Source: Vitis vinifera (taxonomy: Eukaryota > Streptophyta > Magnoliopsida > Vitales > Vitaceae). Taken from it: a DNA stretch of 64,000 nt. The stretch is taken from assembly GCF_030704535.1 (NCBI RefSeq), contig NC_081815.1:19242001-19306000 (forward strand). Reading direction: 5' to 3'. The notes under the pieces are model-generated. The model searched no databases and was not told where the DNA came from. It saw only the letters and a list, made by a program, of their open reading frames with translations. Shown piece by piece: positions 46,779 to 58,700 of this stretch (positions are counted from its first letter, which is position 1; the number at the start of each line of letters is the position of its first letter). The translations under genes and the position numbers were made by a program.

Positions 46779-49700
46779 CTAGCTAGGCTTAAACTCCTCG
46801 AGTCGACGGTAGAGTTTGATGAGAAGTTGGCTGCAGGTTTCTGGAGATGTGCAGGGGCCACACATGAGATATATGACATTGCCCAGAGGCCTCAGGTAGA
46901 CACCATCTTCCCGGAGCTTCAGAAGAAGAGACCTCGCGTATAGGGATCCATACCTGCATAAAACTCAGCTAGGCTTTAGGAGGTTACTTCTTAAATCTTA
47001 GAAGCAGTGAATGTAAATATCATAGAACTAGGACTTGACTATGAAAATAAAAATGGAGATACAAATCCATTTGTGGACAATAGAGGTTAAAAAAAAAAAA
47101 AAAATCTTGAAGAGAGGTATGGCACTTATACTACCCGAATTCAAAGAGCTGGAGCATGGTTTGTGTGTAAGGACATACCCCCGAAGAAGGGCAGCAAAGC
47201 ACTTACACTAACTTATGACTTGGCATGTGCCCACAAAAGAAATCTTACAAAAATGCGAAAGCAAGCAATGCCTAGACTTCCACATCTGCGATATCTTGAA
47301 TTGTTTTGAATTAAGCATCACTTTCTTGGGCCACCCTACATTTTGCTACTTGCTTGGTGGATTAATTCTACAATCTGCTAATTCTACTGTCCAGACAAAT
47401 ATGTGAGTCATGTACAGGATGCTTAAAGAAATTGCCCTTAATGGAAACGGAAAAACAATAGACTCTCCCTTATTATTTGAAAACATTGTCTTAAAACAGT
47501 GTTTGAAAGTGAGTAGTCATGAAAATATTTCAAGAATACAACATTCAACTGTGACACAAAGGAACAGAAGTTTTCCTCTCCTCAAAATATACTATAATGA
47601 AGTGATAAACTTGAAATTGTCCAGGCAGCATTTGATACTCTTGAGTAACTATGACAATACTACAAAGAATACAACATTCAACAATGAAAAGACTAGAAGG
47701 TAATGAGATAATACCCAACATTGCTGCCTTCTGCTTGGAGTTCTAGGGCAAAAAGTGTTCCCAATGCAACCACTCTTTGTACTGCTGGATGTGATGAGAT
47801 CTGGTGCACTAGTTCCGCATCCCATAACTGCAAATACAAGTAAAAGTTCACTTGAATGCTTGAGAAGAATGAATTTTTCACTATAAGCAGAAACTTTTTT
47901 TTTTTTTTTTTTTTATCAGAAACGAAAAAGATTATATTAATAAAAGAACAAATACAGAAGAGAAAAAAGAGACAAAAGAAAGAGAAAAAAACCAAGGGAA
48001 GGATAAGAGGTCCTTCCTACACAAGAACCAAGGAAAACACCCAACAATAGAAAACTAAAAACAAAAGAAAACCCAACAAACTTCAAACTCTTGAAACGCA
48101 AACCCCAATCCAATTGATTTGTAGAATGCTTAGAGGAACTCCTCTAAAAGCTTCAGTACAAGAAGCCCATAGAGAAGAGTAAAACCGAATCAAATCCCAA
48201 ACCACCTCTTCCGTTCTCCCTTTATCCTCAAAGATTCTATTATTCCTTTCTTGCCACACCATCCAAATCAAAGTAAGGCAAGCAATTTGCCAAAGAATCT
48301 TGCCTCTTACTGAGTTCCCCAAGCCTTTAAAGGAAATAACCAACATATCCTCAATGCTCCTTGGAGGAACCCAAATCACACCTACTAGATTGAACAACCT
48401 GTGCCAAAGTCCAATGGTGACGGGACAATGAAGAAAAAGGTGGTCAATCGACTCACCATTTCCTTTGCAAAGAATGCACCATTGAGGACAGAGGGCTTTG
48501 TAGGGTCTTCTCAATTGCAACTTGTCATTAGTGTTTACCTTCCCATGTGCTACTAACCAAGCGAGGGCCTTAACCTTTGAAGGGACTTTTGAGCTCCATA
48601 AAAACTTGGCCGGAAGGAACATTAAAGGATTTGAATCTTTTGACAAGGTATAAAAAAAAGATTTCACTGAAAACGAGCCTGACGAAGACAAAGACCACGC
48701 TCTTGAGTCTGATGAGGAAGGGGAAAGAAGCACAGAATGAAGAAAGGACATTAATCTCTGAAGGAGATCAATTTCTGAATCCGTTAGATTGCGGCGAAAG
48801 TTAAAATTCCAAGACAATGGAAAGGAATTGCCAAGGACGTTTGAGACAGTAAGGTTTCTCACAGAAATAACTCTGTAGAGTTCAGCAAATTGAGCACACA
48901 AAGTTTGGTTTCCCCACCAAAGATCTTCCCAAAACCGAATTCTCTCCCCATTGCCCACCACTAGGTGAACAAAAGGGGAGAACTCTTGGAAAACTTGAGC
49001 AATAGCCTTCCAAGGACATCTGTGAGACCATCTAACCACCATGTTGGCGTCCCATCCATTAGGATGTGTCCCATATATACTCGCAATAACCTTATGCCAA
49101 AGACCGCTCCTTTCTCTAGGAAACCTCCAAAGCCATTTCCCTAAGAGGGCACTATTTCTCATAGAAGTCTTCCCAAAGCCCAAACCTCCCATCTCCCTTG
49201 GTCTACTGACAACCTCCCATCTGATTAGGTGATCTCTCTTCCCTTCCCCGGCCCCAGACCAAAGAAAATCCCTTTGCATCTTCTCAATCTTTGAAGCTAT
49301 TTTTTTGATAGGAAACCACACTAGAACATATTGATAGAAAAGAAGTACAAAAGGAGGATGAGAAATCCTCCCTCCAAAAGAAAACTAGACAACAAGAAAA
49401 AATAACAAAGCACTAGACCGTCCCAATAGAACTATTTGAACAACACACTGATAGCCAATCAAGTTGTAGTACGTTAAGGGGGGTGCCCTTAAAACCCGCT
49501 GAACAAAACGCCCAAAGGGCCGCAAGGAAATGAATGGAATCCCAAAGATTCCTTGCATTCCTAGCCTTGTCCTCAAATATCCTAGCGTTTCTTTCACGCC
49601 ACACAACCCAGATTAACGCTATACTCGCGTTTTGCCATAGAATTACCCCTCTCTTGGACTTGCCAAATCCTTTGTAATTGATGAACATCATGTCTGAAAT

Positions 49701-52700
49701 GCTTTTCGGAGGAACCCAATCCATCTTGGCTAGCTGAAAAAGTCTGTGCCACAACCCCAACGTAACTGAGCAATGAAGGAAGAGATGATCTGCTGATTCT
49801 CCTTGTTCCATACACAACTTACATATGTCAGGGCTAATAGCTTTGTGGGGTCTCCTCAATTGTAGCAAGTCATTGGTATTCACCTTCTTATGTGCCACAA
49901 GCCAGATAAAGGCCTTAACTTTGAAAGGGACTTGAGATTTCCAAACAAACTTAATGGGGAAAAATGGAGATGAATCAAGCATTTGGGATAGGGCTGTAAA
50001 GAAAGATTTGACTGTGAACAGACCTGAAGAACATAAGGACCATGATCTCGCGTCTAAAGCGGAAGTGGATAAGTTCATACAATCTAGAGAGTGCATGAGG
50101 CGCTCTAGATCTTCTATCTCAGAATCGGTTAGATTACGGCGGAAATTAAAGTTCCATGTGAAAGGGCGAGACGAACCAAGGATTGAAGATATTAGAATCA
50201 ATCTTTGAAGCTATAAATACAGGGATTTTGAAGAGGGAAAGGAAGTAGCTAGGGATGTGAGACAGACAAGACTGAATTAGAGTAATCCTCCCTCCCAAAG
50301 ACAAATAGGCCTTTTTCCACCCATCCAACCTCCTCGAAATTCTCTCAACCACTGGATCCCAAAATCCTATTGTCTTTGAGTTCCCTCCTAAAGGAAGGCC
50401 TAAATAAGACAAAGGCCACTCTGACACTCTGCACTCCAAAACCAAAGCCAAACTAGACAACATTTCCTGCCTAGTGTTAATACCTGAAATGGTGCTTTTT
50501 TCTAAGTTGATTTTTAAACCAGATACTTGCCCAAAAACCAAAAGATAATCTTAAGGTTTTGAAGAAGATCCAAAGAGGCTTTAGAGAAAAATATGGTATC
50601 ATCAGCAAACTGTAACAAGGACACTCTAGTCCTATCCCTACCCACAAGGAAACCCTCAGTTATCCCAGTTTCCTCAGCTCTAATCATCAACCTACTTAGA
50701 ACATCTGCTACTAGAGTAAAAAGGAAAGGAGAAAGAGGATCTCCCTGTCTCAATCCTCTAGAGGCCTTAACCCAACCCTTTGCATTCCCATTAACTAGGA
50801 TAGCAAAACTAGAAGAAGATAAACAACCCCTCATCCAAGATCTCCATTTCTGGCTGAACCCCTTCCTTTGAAGCACATGATCTAAAAAGCCCCACTCCAC
50901 ATGATCATAGGCCTTCTCAAAATCAATTTTGAAAACTACCCCTTCCTCTCCTGACCTTCTTTTCTCATCCACCACTTCATTGGCTATCAATACAGCATCC
51001 AATATTTGTCTCCCTTCCACAAAGGCTCCTTGCGAGCCAAAGATTGTTTCATGAAGAACTTTGCGTAAACGCCCTGATAAGACCTTAGCAATAATCTTAT
51101 ATAAACCTGTAACCAAACTAATAGGTCTATAATCTGAGATTTTGAAAGTTTGGCTTTTCTTAGGCACCATAGCAATGAAAGTCGCATTTGTGCTTTGATT
51201 TATTACCCCTTTAGTGTGGAACTCAAAAAACACCCTCATGAGATCCTCTTTTATCACATCCCAACACTCTTGATAAATTGCTAAGGTAAAGCCATCAGGG
51301 CCAGGGGCCTTTTCCTTATTCAATTGGAAAACTGCCATTCGAACCTCCTCTTCCGAAAACGGCCTATCCAACCAAATTGCACTCTCTTCAGAAATAGGGG
51401 CCCAATCAATCCCTTCAATCTTCCAAGAATCACCTTCAGGTTTGGAATAAAGATTCCCAAAGAAATTTACAATCTCCTCAGAAATAACCTCAATGTTATT
51501 TAAAGTCTCCCCCCTCTCAGAAATCAGAGACTTTATAAACTTCCTGCTTCTTCTTCCAGTGGCCACTCTGTGAAAAAACTTAGAGTTGCAATCCCCTTCT
51601 TTAATCCACTTAACCTTAGATTTTTGTCTCCATTGTACCTCTTCCTTCAATAACAAATCCTCTAACTCCTTCCTTCTTAAGATCCTTTCCGAAACCAGCT
51701 CAAGATTTAAATTCCCTTCTTGTTCAATTCTATCAATTCTGCCTAAGTCCGTAAGAATATGCTTTTTCCTCTCTCTTAAATCTCCAAAGACCCTTGTATT
51801 CCACTCTTTCAACTTTGATTTAATAAACTTTAGTTTCCTCATAAATTTGTGACCCTCCCAACCTTCAACCGTACACTCTTGCCACCAATCTCTAAACTTC
51901 TCTTTAAACTCAGGATGGAGCAACCACATATTCTCAAACCTAAAAGGAGTCGGCCCCCACATAAAAGGATTAGTTTCCAAGCAAATTGGGCTATGGTCAG
52001 AGGTCCATCTAGGAAGGGCCTCTTGAATATTTTGAGAGAAAAAAGAATCCCACTCAGAAGAGAACAAAAACCTATCTAACCTCTTGCAAATAGGATCGAC
52101 TTGCATGTTTGACCATGTAAAAGCCGCATTCCTAAGAGGGGGGTCCAACAAACCACTTTCCCTTATAAACTCGTCAAAGCGCCTCATGTTGACTGTTAGC
52201 CTAGAATCACCCATCTTCTCAGATATCCTCCTGATCACATTAAAATCCCCTCCTACACACCACCTTGGGAAAGTCAGACCATGTAGATCTTGAAGCTCCA
52301 ACCAAAAGTCCTCCCTCCACACTGCCTTATTCGGGCCATACACTGAGGTTAACCAAAAAGACTCTTCCTCATCAGAGTTCAATTTTACAGTAACAGAGAA
52401 GGATCCTAACACCTTCTCTGAACAATTGAACTTAACTGAATCCCACAAGATCACAATCCCCCCCGATGCCCCACAAGCAGGAAGAGCAACCCAATCCAGA
52501 CTTTTACCTTTCCAAATACTACTCACTAACCTCCTATCCCAAATTTCACGCTTTGTTTCCTGAAGCATCACCACATCTGGGTTTTGAGTACTTAAAAACC
52601 TTCTCACAGTCCTCCTTTTCTTCCTAGAACCTAAACCTCTTGTATTCCAGCTTAAAATCTTCATGAGAACAATCACAACCCAACACAACCCGCACCCAGG

Positions 52701-55700
52701 ACTAATCCTCTCCTCGAGTTCCAGAATCCTTTTTCTTCTTTCTTCTGGAATAAACCTTGTCCGCAGAGAGAGGATTCCTGTTCTCTCCTTCCACACCTTT
52801 CCCATTATCCCTGACAATTCTAACCCTCAAACTCTCCAGAACCGACTGAACCTTGACCATCTTCCGAGGCGTAAGCCCCTCAACCTGAAAACCTTCCAGT
52901 GGGAGAGTGGAAGGTTCTTGCACTGGGAACGAAGCCTCACCTAAGACACCACGCACCTCAAGGTTGCTAAGAGTTTCCCTAAGGAAAGGTCGGTCTTTAG
53001 ATTTTTGGTTAGAGGTTTCTAGGGGTACCACCACACCGTTCGAACAGGACGCACCACCACGATGGTTATCATACACCACAGGAGAGATAGAAACAGACCC
53101 ACGCTGAAAAGCGTGGCTTGACTCCAACGGATACGAAGAAGAAGAGTGAACACAAAAAGGATGAACCAAAGAAACCGAGGTTTCGGGAATAAGATTTGGC
53201 TCAAAAGCCCCAGACAGAGGAAGATCTCGCTCAGAAACAGCTGAGATAGGATTACGCACCTCATTGCTCAATTTGCATTGCAAAATCCCCTCTTCTCCCT
53301 CTGTCTTGCCGGTGGAAACTTTGGATGTTTCCAAACCAGTGGAGAAATCGCTCTTTCTGGAGTGAGATTTGCCCCGAGAAATGTCTCAATTTGTCTCCAT
53401 TGAGCCACCTCCTTCAAAGCTACGCTTCGGGGAAGAAGACGCCTCGTCAAATCTCGGCGGCCCACTTCTTGCTCTGCGCCTCACGGAGACTGGAGATCCC
53501 TTCGTCTTTGACGACACTTGAGGAAGACCTTCCGACGCTTTATTCTTTGCAGAGAGCCCTGGTCTTTGGAGCTTTGAAGACGAAGAAACAGCTGGGCCAC
53601 CATTTGAAGATCCTTTATGGGCTGGACCCGCTATTGGCCCAAAATCCTTCGCCCCAACTTGGGCCCAACCAGAACGGGCTTCAAGGACGTCTGGTGTTGG
53701 CCCGAAATTGCTTCCCGCCATTGGGCCCAACACCCATCTTCCCTTTCCTTTCTCCCCCTTAGCCGATTTTGAATCTGAAGAGCTAAAATGGAGACGATAA
53801 CGGGGCATCCATCTTTGGCAGTCACTGGTCCTATCAATAGCTCATAGCCCCTCAACCATCTGTGGCTTCTACAAGACGCAACCCCCGGCTGACCTCAGCT
53901 CGTCCTTGCTGCGACTCGACTCAGGCTTTATAGAGTCTCCTCCGTCGTCTTCTCCGTCATCTTCTCCGGTGACTGTAACTGCAACCGTGTATGTCTGATC
54001 TCCATCTTCTACCTCTAATAGCGCTGGAAGCACGACCTTTGGAAGCATTTCCACCCGCAATGTTACTTTCGACAAATCAACAAACTTCAAGGAGTTTCTT
54101 GCCACCTTCGTTACCCTCCCCCACTGCTGCAAAACGTGACTCAACTGCACCTCATCCCACAGGTGGAAAGGGAGACCTCTTAGTTCCAGCCACCCCCGTC
54201 TAAATTTTCCCCTAACCACTGAGTTCTCTTCTGGCGACCATCTCCTCAGAGCAAAAACCTCTCCTCTCACTGTGAAACTACCTCTTTCTTGAAACCACTG
54301 AGCTTTCCTTGCATTTTCCACAAAAAAACACCCTTTGTAAGCAGAAATGGGTGTTACAGATACCATTCCTTTCATCCCCACCCTTCTCGCTATAGCTTTT
54401 CCAACCTCACACCAGTCTCGTATTTCTCCTTTGCCTTCACAAACCACCGCTCTTGCCCATTTTCCAACTGGCATCCCTGCACCATTCCTTGTTCCTTTCT
54501 CTGCAACCACCTCAGCGTAGGTCCTCTCACCTCTGTACATTCCTTTGCTCTCTTGAAGCTTGTTTTGCGTCTCCTGCGATTCTCTCCCAACTTGAACAGA
54601 GATCTCTTGGACTGAAGCAATCACCTTCCTGAGGTTTTCCCACCCACAACCATTAACACCTCTTGGAATAACTAAGACCAAAGGTTTTCTCTTTGCACTG
54701 TATTCTGTAATTTTCATATAACACCCTCTGCTATTAAAACATATCTCCATCATATGAGTCCTGGTCTTGCCCCTCATTTTTCGAATGTAACCCCTCGAAT
54801 CCTCCAACTCCACAGCTTTCTCTAACTGCTCCACTAGCCAACCCGTCTCCTCCTCTCCAAAATCTAAAGAAACCACAAAACCTCGACTTCTCTCTGTTAT
54901 TGAAAGCCATTTTCCTCCATTGTAATCTTCAGACTTCACCTGGAAAATCTTTCTCTCCACTACAACCGACTGATTTCGAATCATCTTCCTACCTAATAAT
55001 ATTCTAGACCAGAAGGGACAGCACTTCAGTATGGACTAGATTTGCTAAATGAAACTGGCATGTTAATAGTAAACCCAGCTGACTATAAGCAGAAACTTCA
55101 GACACCATAATTTTGTCTCCCCATAGAATGCTTGTTAAAATCGTGAATAATTGCATTATGCATTATTAATCCTAAGAGACAAATCAAATTTTAACTAGAT
55201 GATTCATATCCTGGGCTGGAATTCTTATGTTTTCCTCTAGGTCTTAAGGTTAAGATTGAATCCTGAATCATATATTAAAATTTCAGTTTAAAACAAGTAT
55301 AGATGTTTATAGAGAAAAAGCTTTCTTCTTCTTCCTTTTTCTTTCAACAATGGGGAAGTGATAGTATAGGAAGCATCACATTATCATGCACATCAATTAT
55401 ATAATTATTGCCTAACCAATTTGAATTTTGAGGCTGGTACTGATTAGGGCATAAGCCTTGGATCTTTTATTGGATATCAGAAACCAATGCATATATGGAA
55501 AATGAAGTGGCATTAGTACAAAAAAAGGATATAGCAGACAAGTTGGATACGTGGCTTGAGTAAAGACATAAGCTTAACTGATGTGGTAAGCCACATCCAA
55601 GGGAACAATATCATAATAAAGATTAAAGAATAATTGCCTGATTTGCATGTTAAGGAGTTTTTGCTGCAAACTTAAGAGTATTATCTCATTGAATATCTTT

Positions 55701-58700
55701 TTTAGGTTGGATTCTGTGCAAATGATCCTCTTTGTTTATTTTCAACCATGCAAGATCCACATGCACGATGAATAAACTATACCCCTCAAATGTCTGACAT
55801 TCAGACAACTGAATTCACCATCTGTAGATTGTATCAACATGACATAAGATCGTCGCCTGGAATATCTGCTAATAATAGATAGCATCTGCCAGAAATACCA
55901 GCAAAACACAAATCCAGAAAAAAAAGGAAATAAAAGCGAAGCAATACACTTTCACAAACCTCTCTAAGTAGCCTTCCTTCAGAAGTAATATTAGAATTTG
56001 TCTGAGGATCCTTGAACCATTTTATGGATTTAACAGCAGCAGTACACCCCATCGCATGTGCAGTGTAGGAGTGTCCATGCAAAAGTGCCTTGAGCTGTAG
56101 CCAGGGCAAAAGTAGATCAGAAACTATAGTTCCAAGTCCGTGTGTATGAACTCCAAGATAGGAACACCAAAAAAATGTTTTTCTCACCTTTGAAAGAACT
56201 TAGGAGAAAATTTAAAAAGGGAATATAAAAGAAGGAAAAGAACTAAGCGACTTGGCTAGTGAAATTTCCAAATAAAAAGAAATTCATTCAATAACAAAAA
56301 TAATTCAAGCTTATCGACTGTAATAGGGAAGAGAAAAATCAACTTAGTGTTGACATTTCAGACATTAAAAGAAATTGATGGTTTTCATCTTTAAAAAAAT
56401 TGGATGCATCAAAACATTTTGAAAGAACCAGATTTGCCATTGGAGTTTAAAAAGGGAAAATGATTAAGCTTGAAATCTAAAACTCCTAAACCATGAAACT
56501 AGCTCTGTAGCTGGTGAAAATTACATTCCCATATGTAAATTGATGCTACTCATGTTAGCATTAAAGGAAATATGGAACAAATATGCATGGTTAAGAAGCT
56601 TCCTCCCCAGGCACAAAGAAGTGCTTGAATTTAGACAAAAATTTCCTGTAATTGCAATCAGAACTTTACAAACTAAAAATACACTTGAATTTGCCCAATT
56701 ACTGCAATCCAACTTTAATCATGCTGCAATCTACTTGAAAACTTGACTGCATATAACGAAATCAAATTGTTCAAGATCATAAGTATCAAAGGTACTTGTG
56801 CATGATTCAACATTATCTACATTAGAAAGCCAGCTTTTAATAAGAGAAACAAAACAAAAATTCAAACATGCATTCGTGGTTGTCTCTGCTGAAAAAGGAA
56901 AAATTCAAGACTTGATGCATAAATTGATATTTTTAAATGTTCAAGCATATATTATTGAACCACCTACTCGGTAAATCTATTTTTTTCATCAAGCATATAT
57001 TATTGAACCACCTACTCTGTAAATCTATTTTTTCATCTTTGAGTTTAGCATGAAATGCAATTAACAAAATTATCATCGAATGTGGCAGCCAAGGGGTTAT
57101 AATCCCACCAGTCATCAAGTCAATTTCCTTAGTTATATCAAATGCCTCTCAACTCTATGCAACCAACTACATTAGATTACCTTTGAGTCTCCAGCAAATG
57201 CATTAAAAACAGCATCTGTTGCCAATGTGGCAGCCAGTGGTATAATTCCACCAGTCATCAGCTTCGCAAAGCAGGCTATATCTGGTTGACAGCATAGTAA
57301 CTCTGATGCAGACTATAAAGAAAAATTAAATTCCAATCAAATAATTGAGCAAAAGAATGAGAAAGAAATGCAATTATGAATATTATAGGCAACCAACCTC
57401 TGCACCCAGACGCCAGAACCCTGTAAAAACCTCATCAAAGATAACAGGAATTTTTCGGCTTCGACACTCATTCACAAGTACTCTTTGAAAAAGTGGATCA
57501 ATCATATGCATTCCACCAGAACCATGTACAACTGAAAAACAGAAACATTATTGAAGTAGATACTTGGAAACACTATCAGGTAACTCAATAGAGTACACTG
57601 AATCAGATGGCTTAATCCCGGCCCATCCAGGACCAACCATGGAGTACATAAACACAATTCAGCTATTCCAGTCAAATGGAATTTTCACAATGCCAGACCT
57701 GACTAATACCAAAAATAATTAGCAACTTGGAAAGCGATAAAAAGAAAAGATGCCATGGGTAATGGCCAAAATTTGAAATAATTTTCCAAAACAGTTATGG
57801 AACATTAAGTAGGAGCAAAGCAATGATTGTGATGGCTTACAGGGAAAAAAGAAGAGAAAAAAACAAGCCTTTATCATCAGCTTGGAATTAATCAATATAT
57901 TTGGGAAGTTCACTAAGAAGTACTCCCAGAATTCACAATTTGAATTGCATTAAAAGTTAGTTCACCTATGCTTGGTAAAAAGTTATGTCTCACTTTTTTC
58001 CAAAAATGTTCACAATAGGTCCAGGCTAGCAAATCCTATGTTGCATTTAATCTCATATCAGTTACTTTCACAATATCCGATTATTCTTTTATTGTCTCGA
58101 CACACGGTATGCAGTTGCTCACTTGTAGAAATCCCATGGCATGAAACTTTGTAGTAAGAACCTCAGTCACCGAACTGATGTACCACTATTGAGGCAAGAA
58201 AGGGTCAGGACACAGTAGAAAGATATGGTTTCTCCACAATCAATTGTTCATGTTTAGAAGTAGGATGAAGAGGTGCATCAAGTTGTAATGGTATTTATCA
58301 AAAATGGGATGGATAAAAAACATAAAATAATTCAGCTGTCAGCTAAGAAAATATGTCATTTTTATGATAATCTAATTCCAAACTATTAAAGAACTAAAAT
58401 GGAACTTGACCAGACAAAGCAGTAATAATCAAAGACATAAAAGTACTGAATTTCTTGCCTGGTTCTATAATTAATGCTCCAATATGACCAAACCCTCTTA
58501 ATCCTGAATATGCTGATAGTTGCTGTGATATAAAGGATGAATAACTTCCAGCAAGACTCGAACCATCCCTGCTCTTACTAAAAAATTCCCCTCGTGATTG
58601 AAAGGCTGTAAAAAATTTCAATACACATTACACTGTTCTCCAAATAAAAAGGGTAATAGTAGCACTAAGGTGATTCAAATATGCTTCACTTACTTAGTTC

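Larger units (their letters stand above)
47897..55081 (-). mobile_element. Full-length-sized L1-type LINE in a BIO3-BIO1 intron
   Basis: About 7.2 kb, minus strand, same orientation as the host gene. The 17-base duplication ACTATAAGCAGAAACTT flanks it at 47880-47896 and 55082-55098. The A tail appears on the plus strand as 20 T at 47895-47914, its first two T shared with the duplication. Order along the element: short 5' UTR, ORF1, ORF2 with endonuclease, reverse transcriptase and zinc-binding C-terminus, 3' UTR, A tail. It contains a nested LINE at 49301-50197; without that it would be about 6.3 kb. Both duplication copies are identical, so insertion is not very old, yet the frames already carry stops. 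Confidence 0.96.

Noticed and set aside
48083-50201. A single LINE with a duplicated zinc-binding domain
   Set aside because: The identical 17-base duplications and the clean read-through of ORF2 show that a second element is nested instead.
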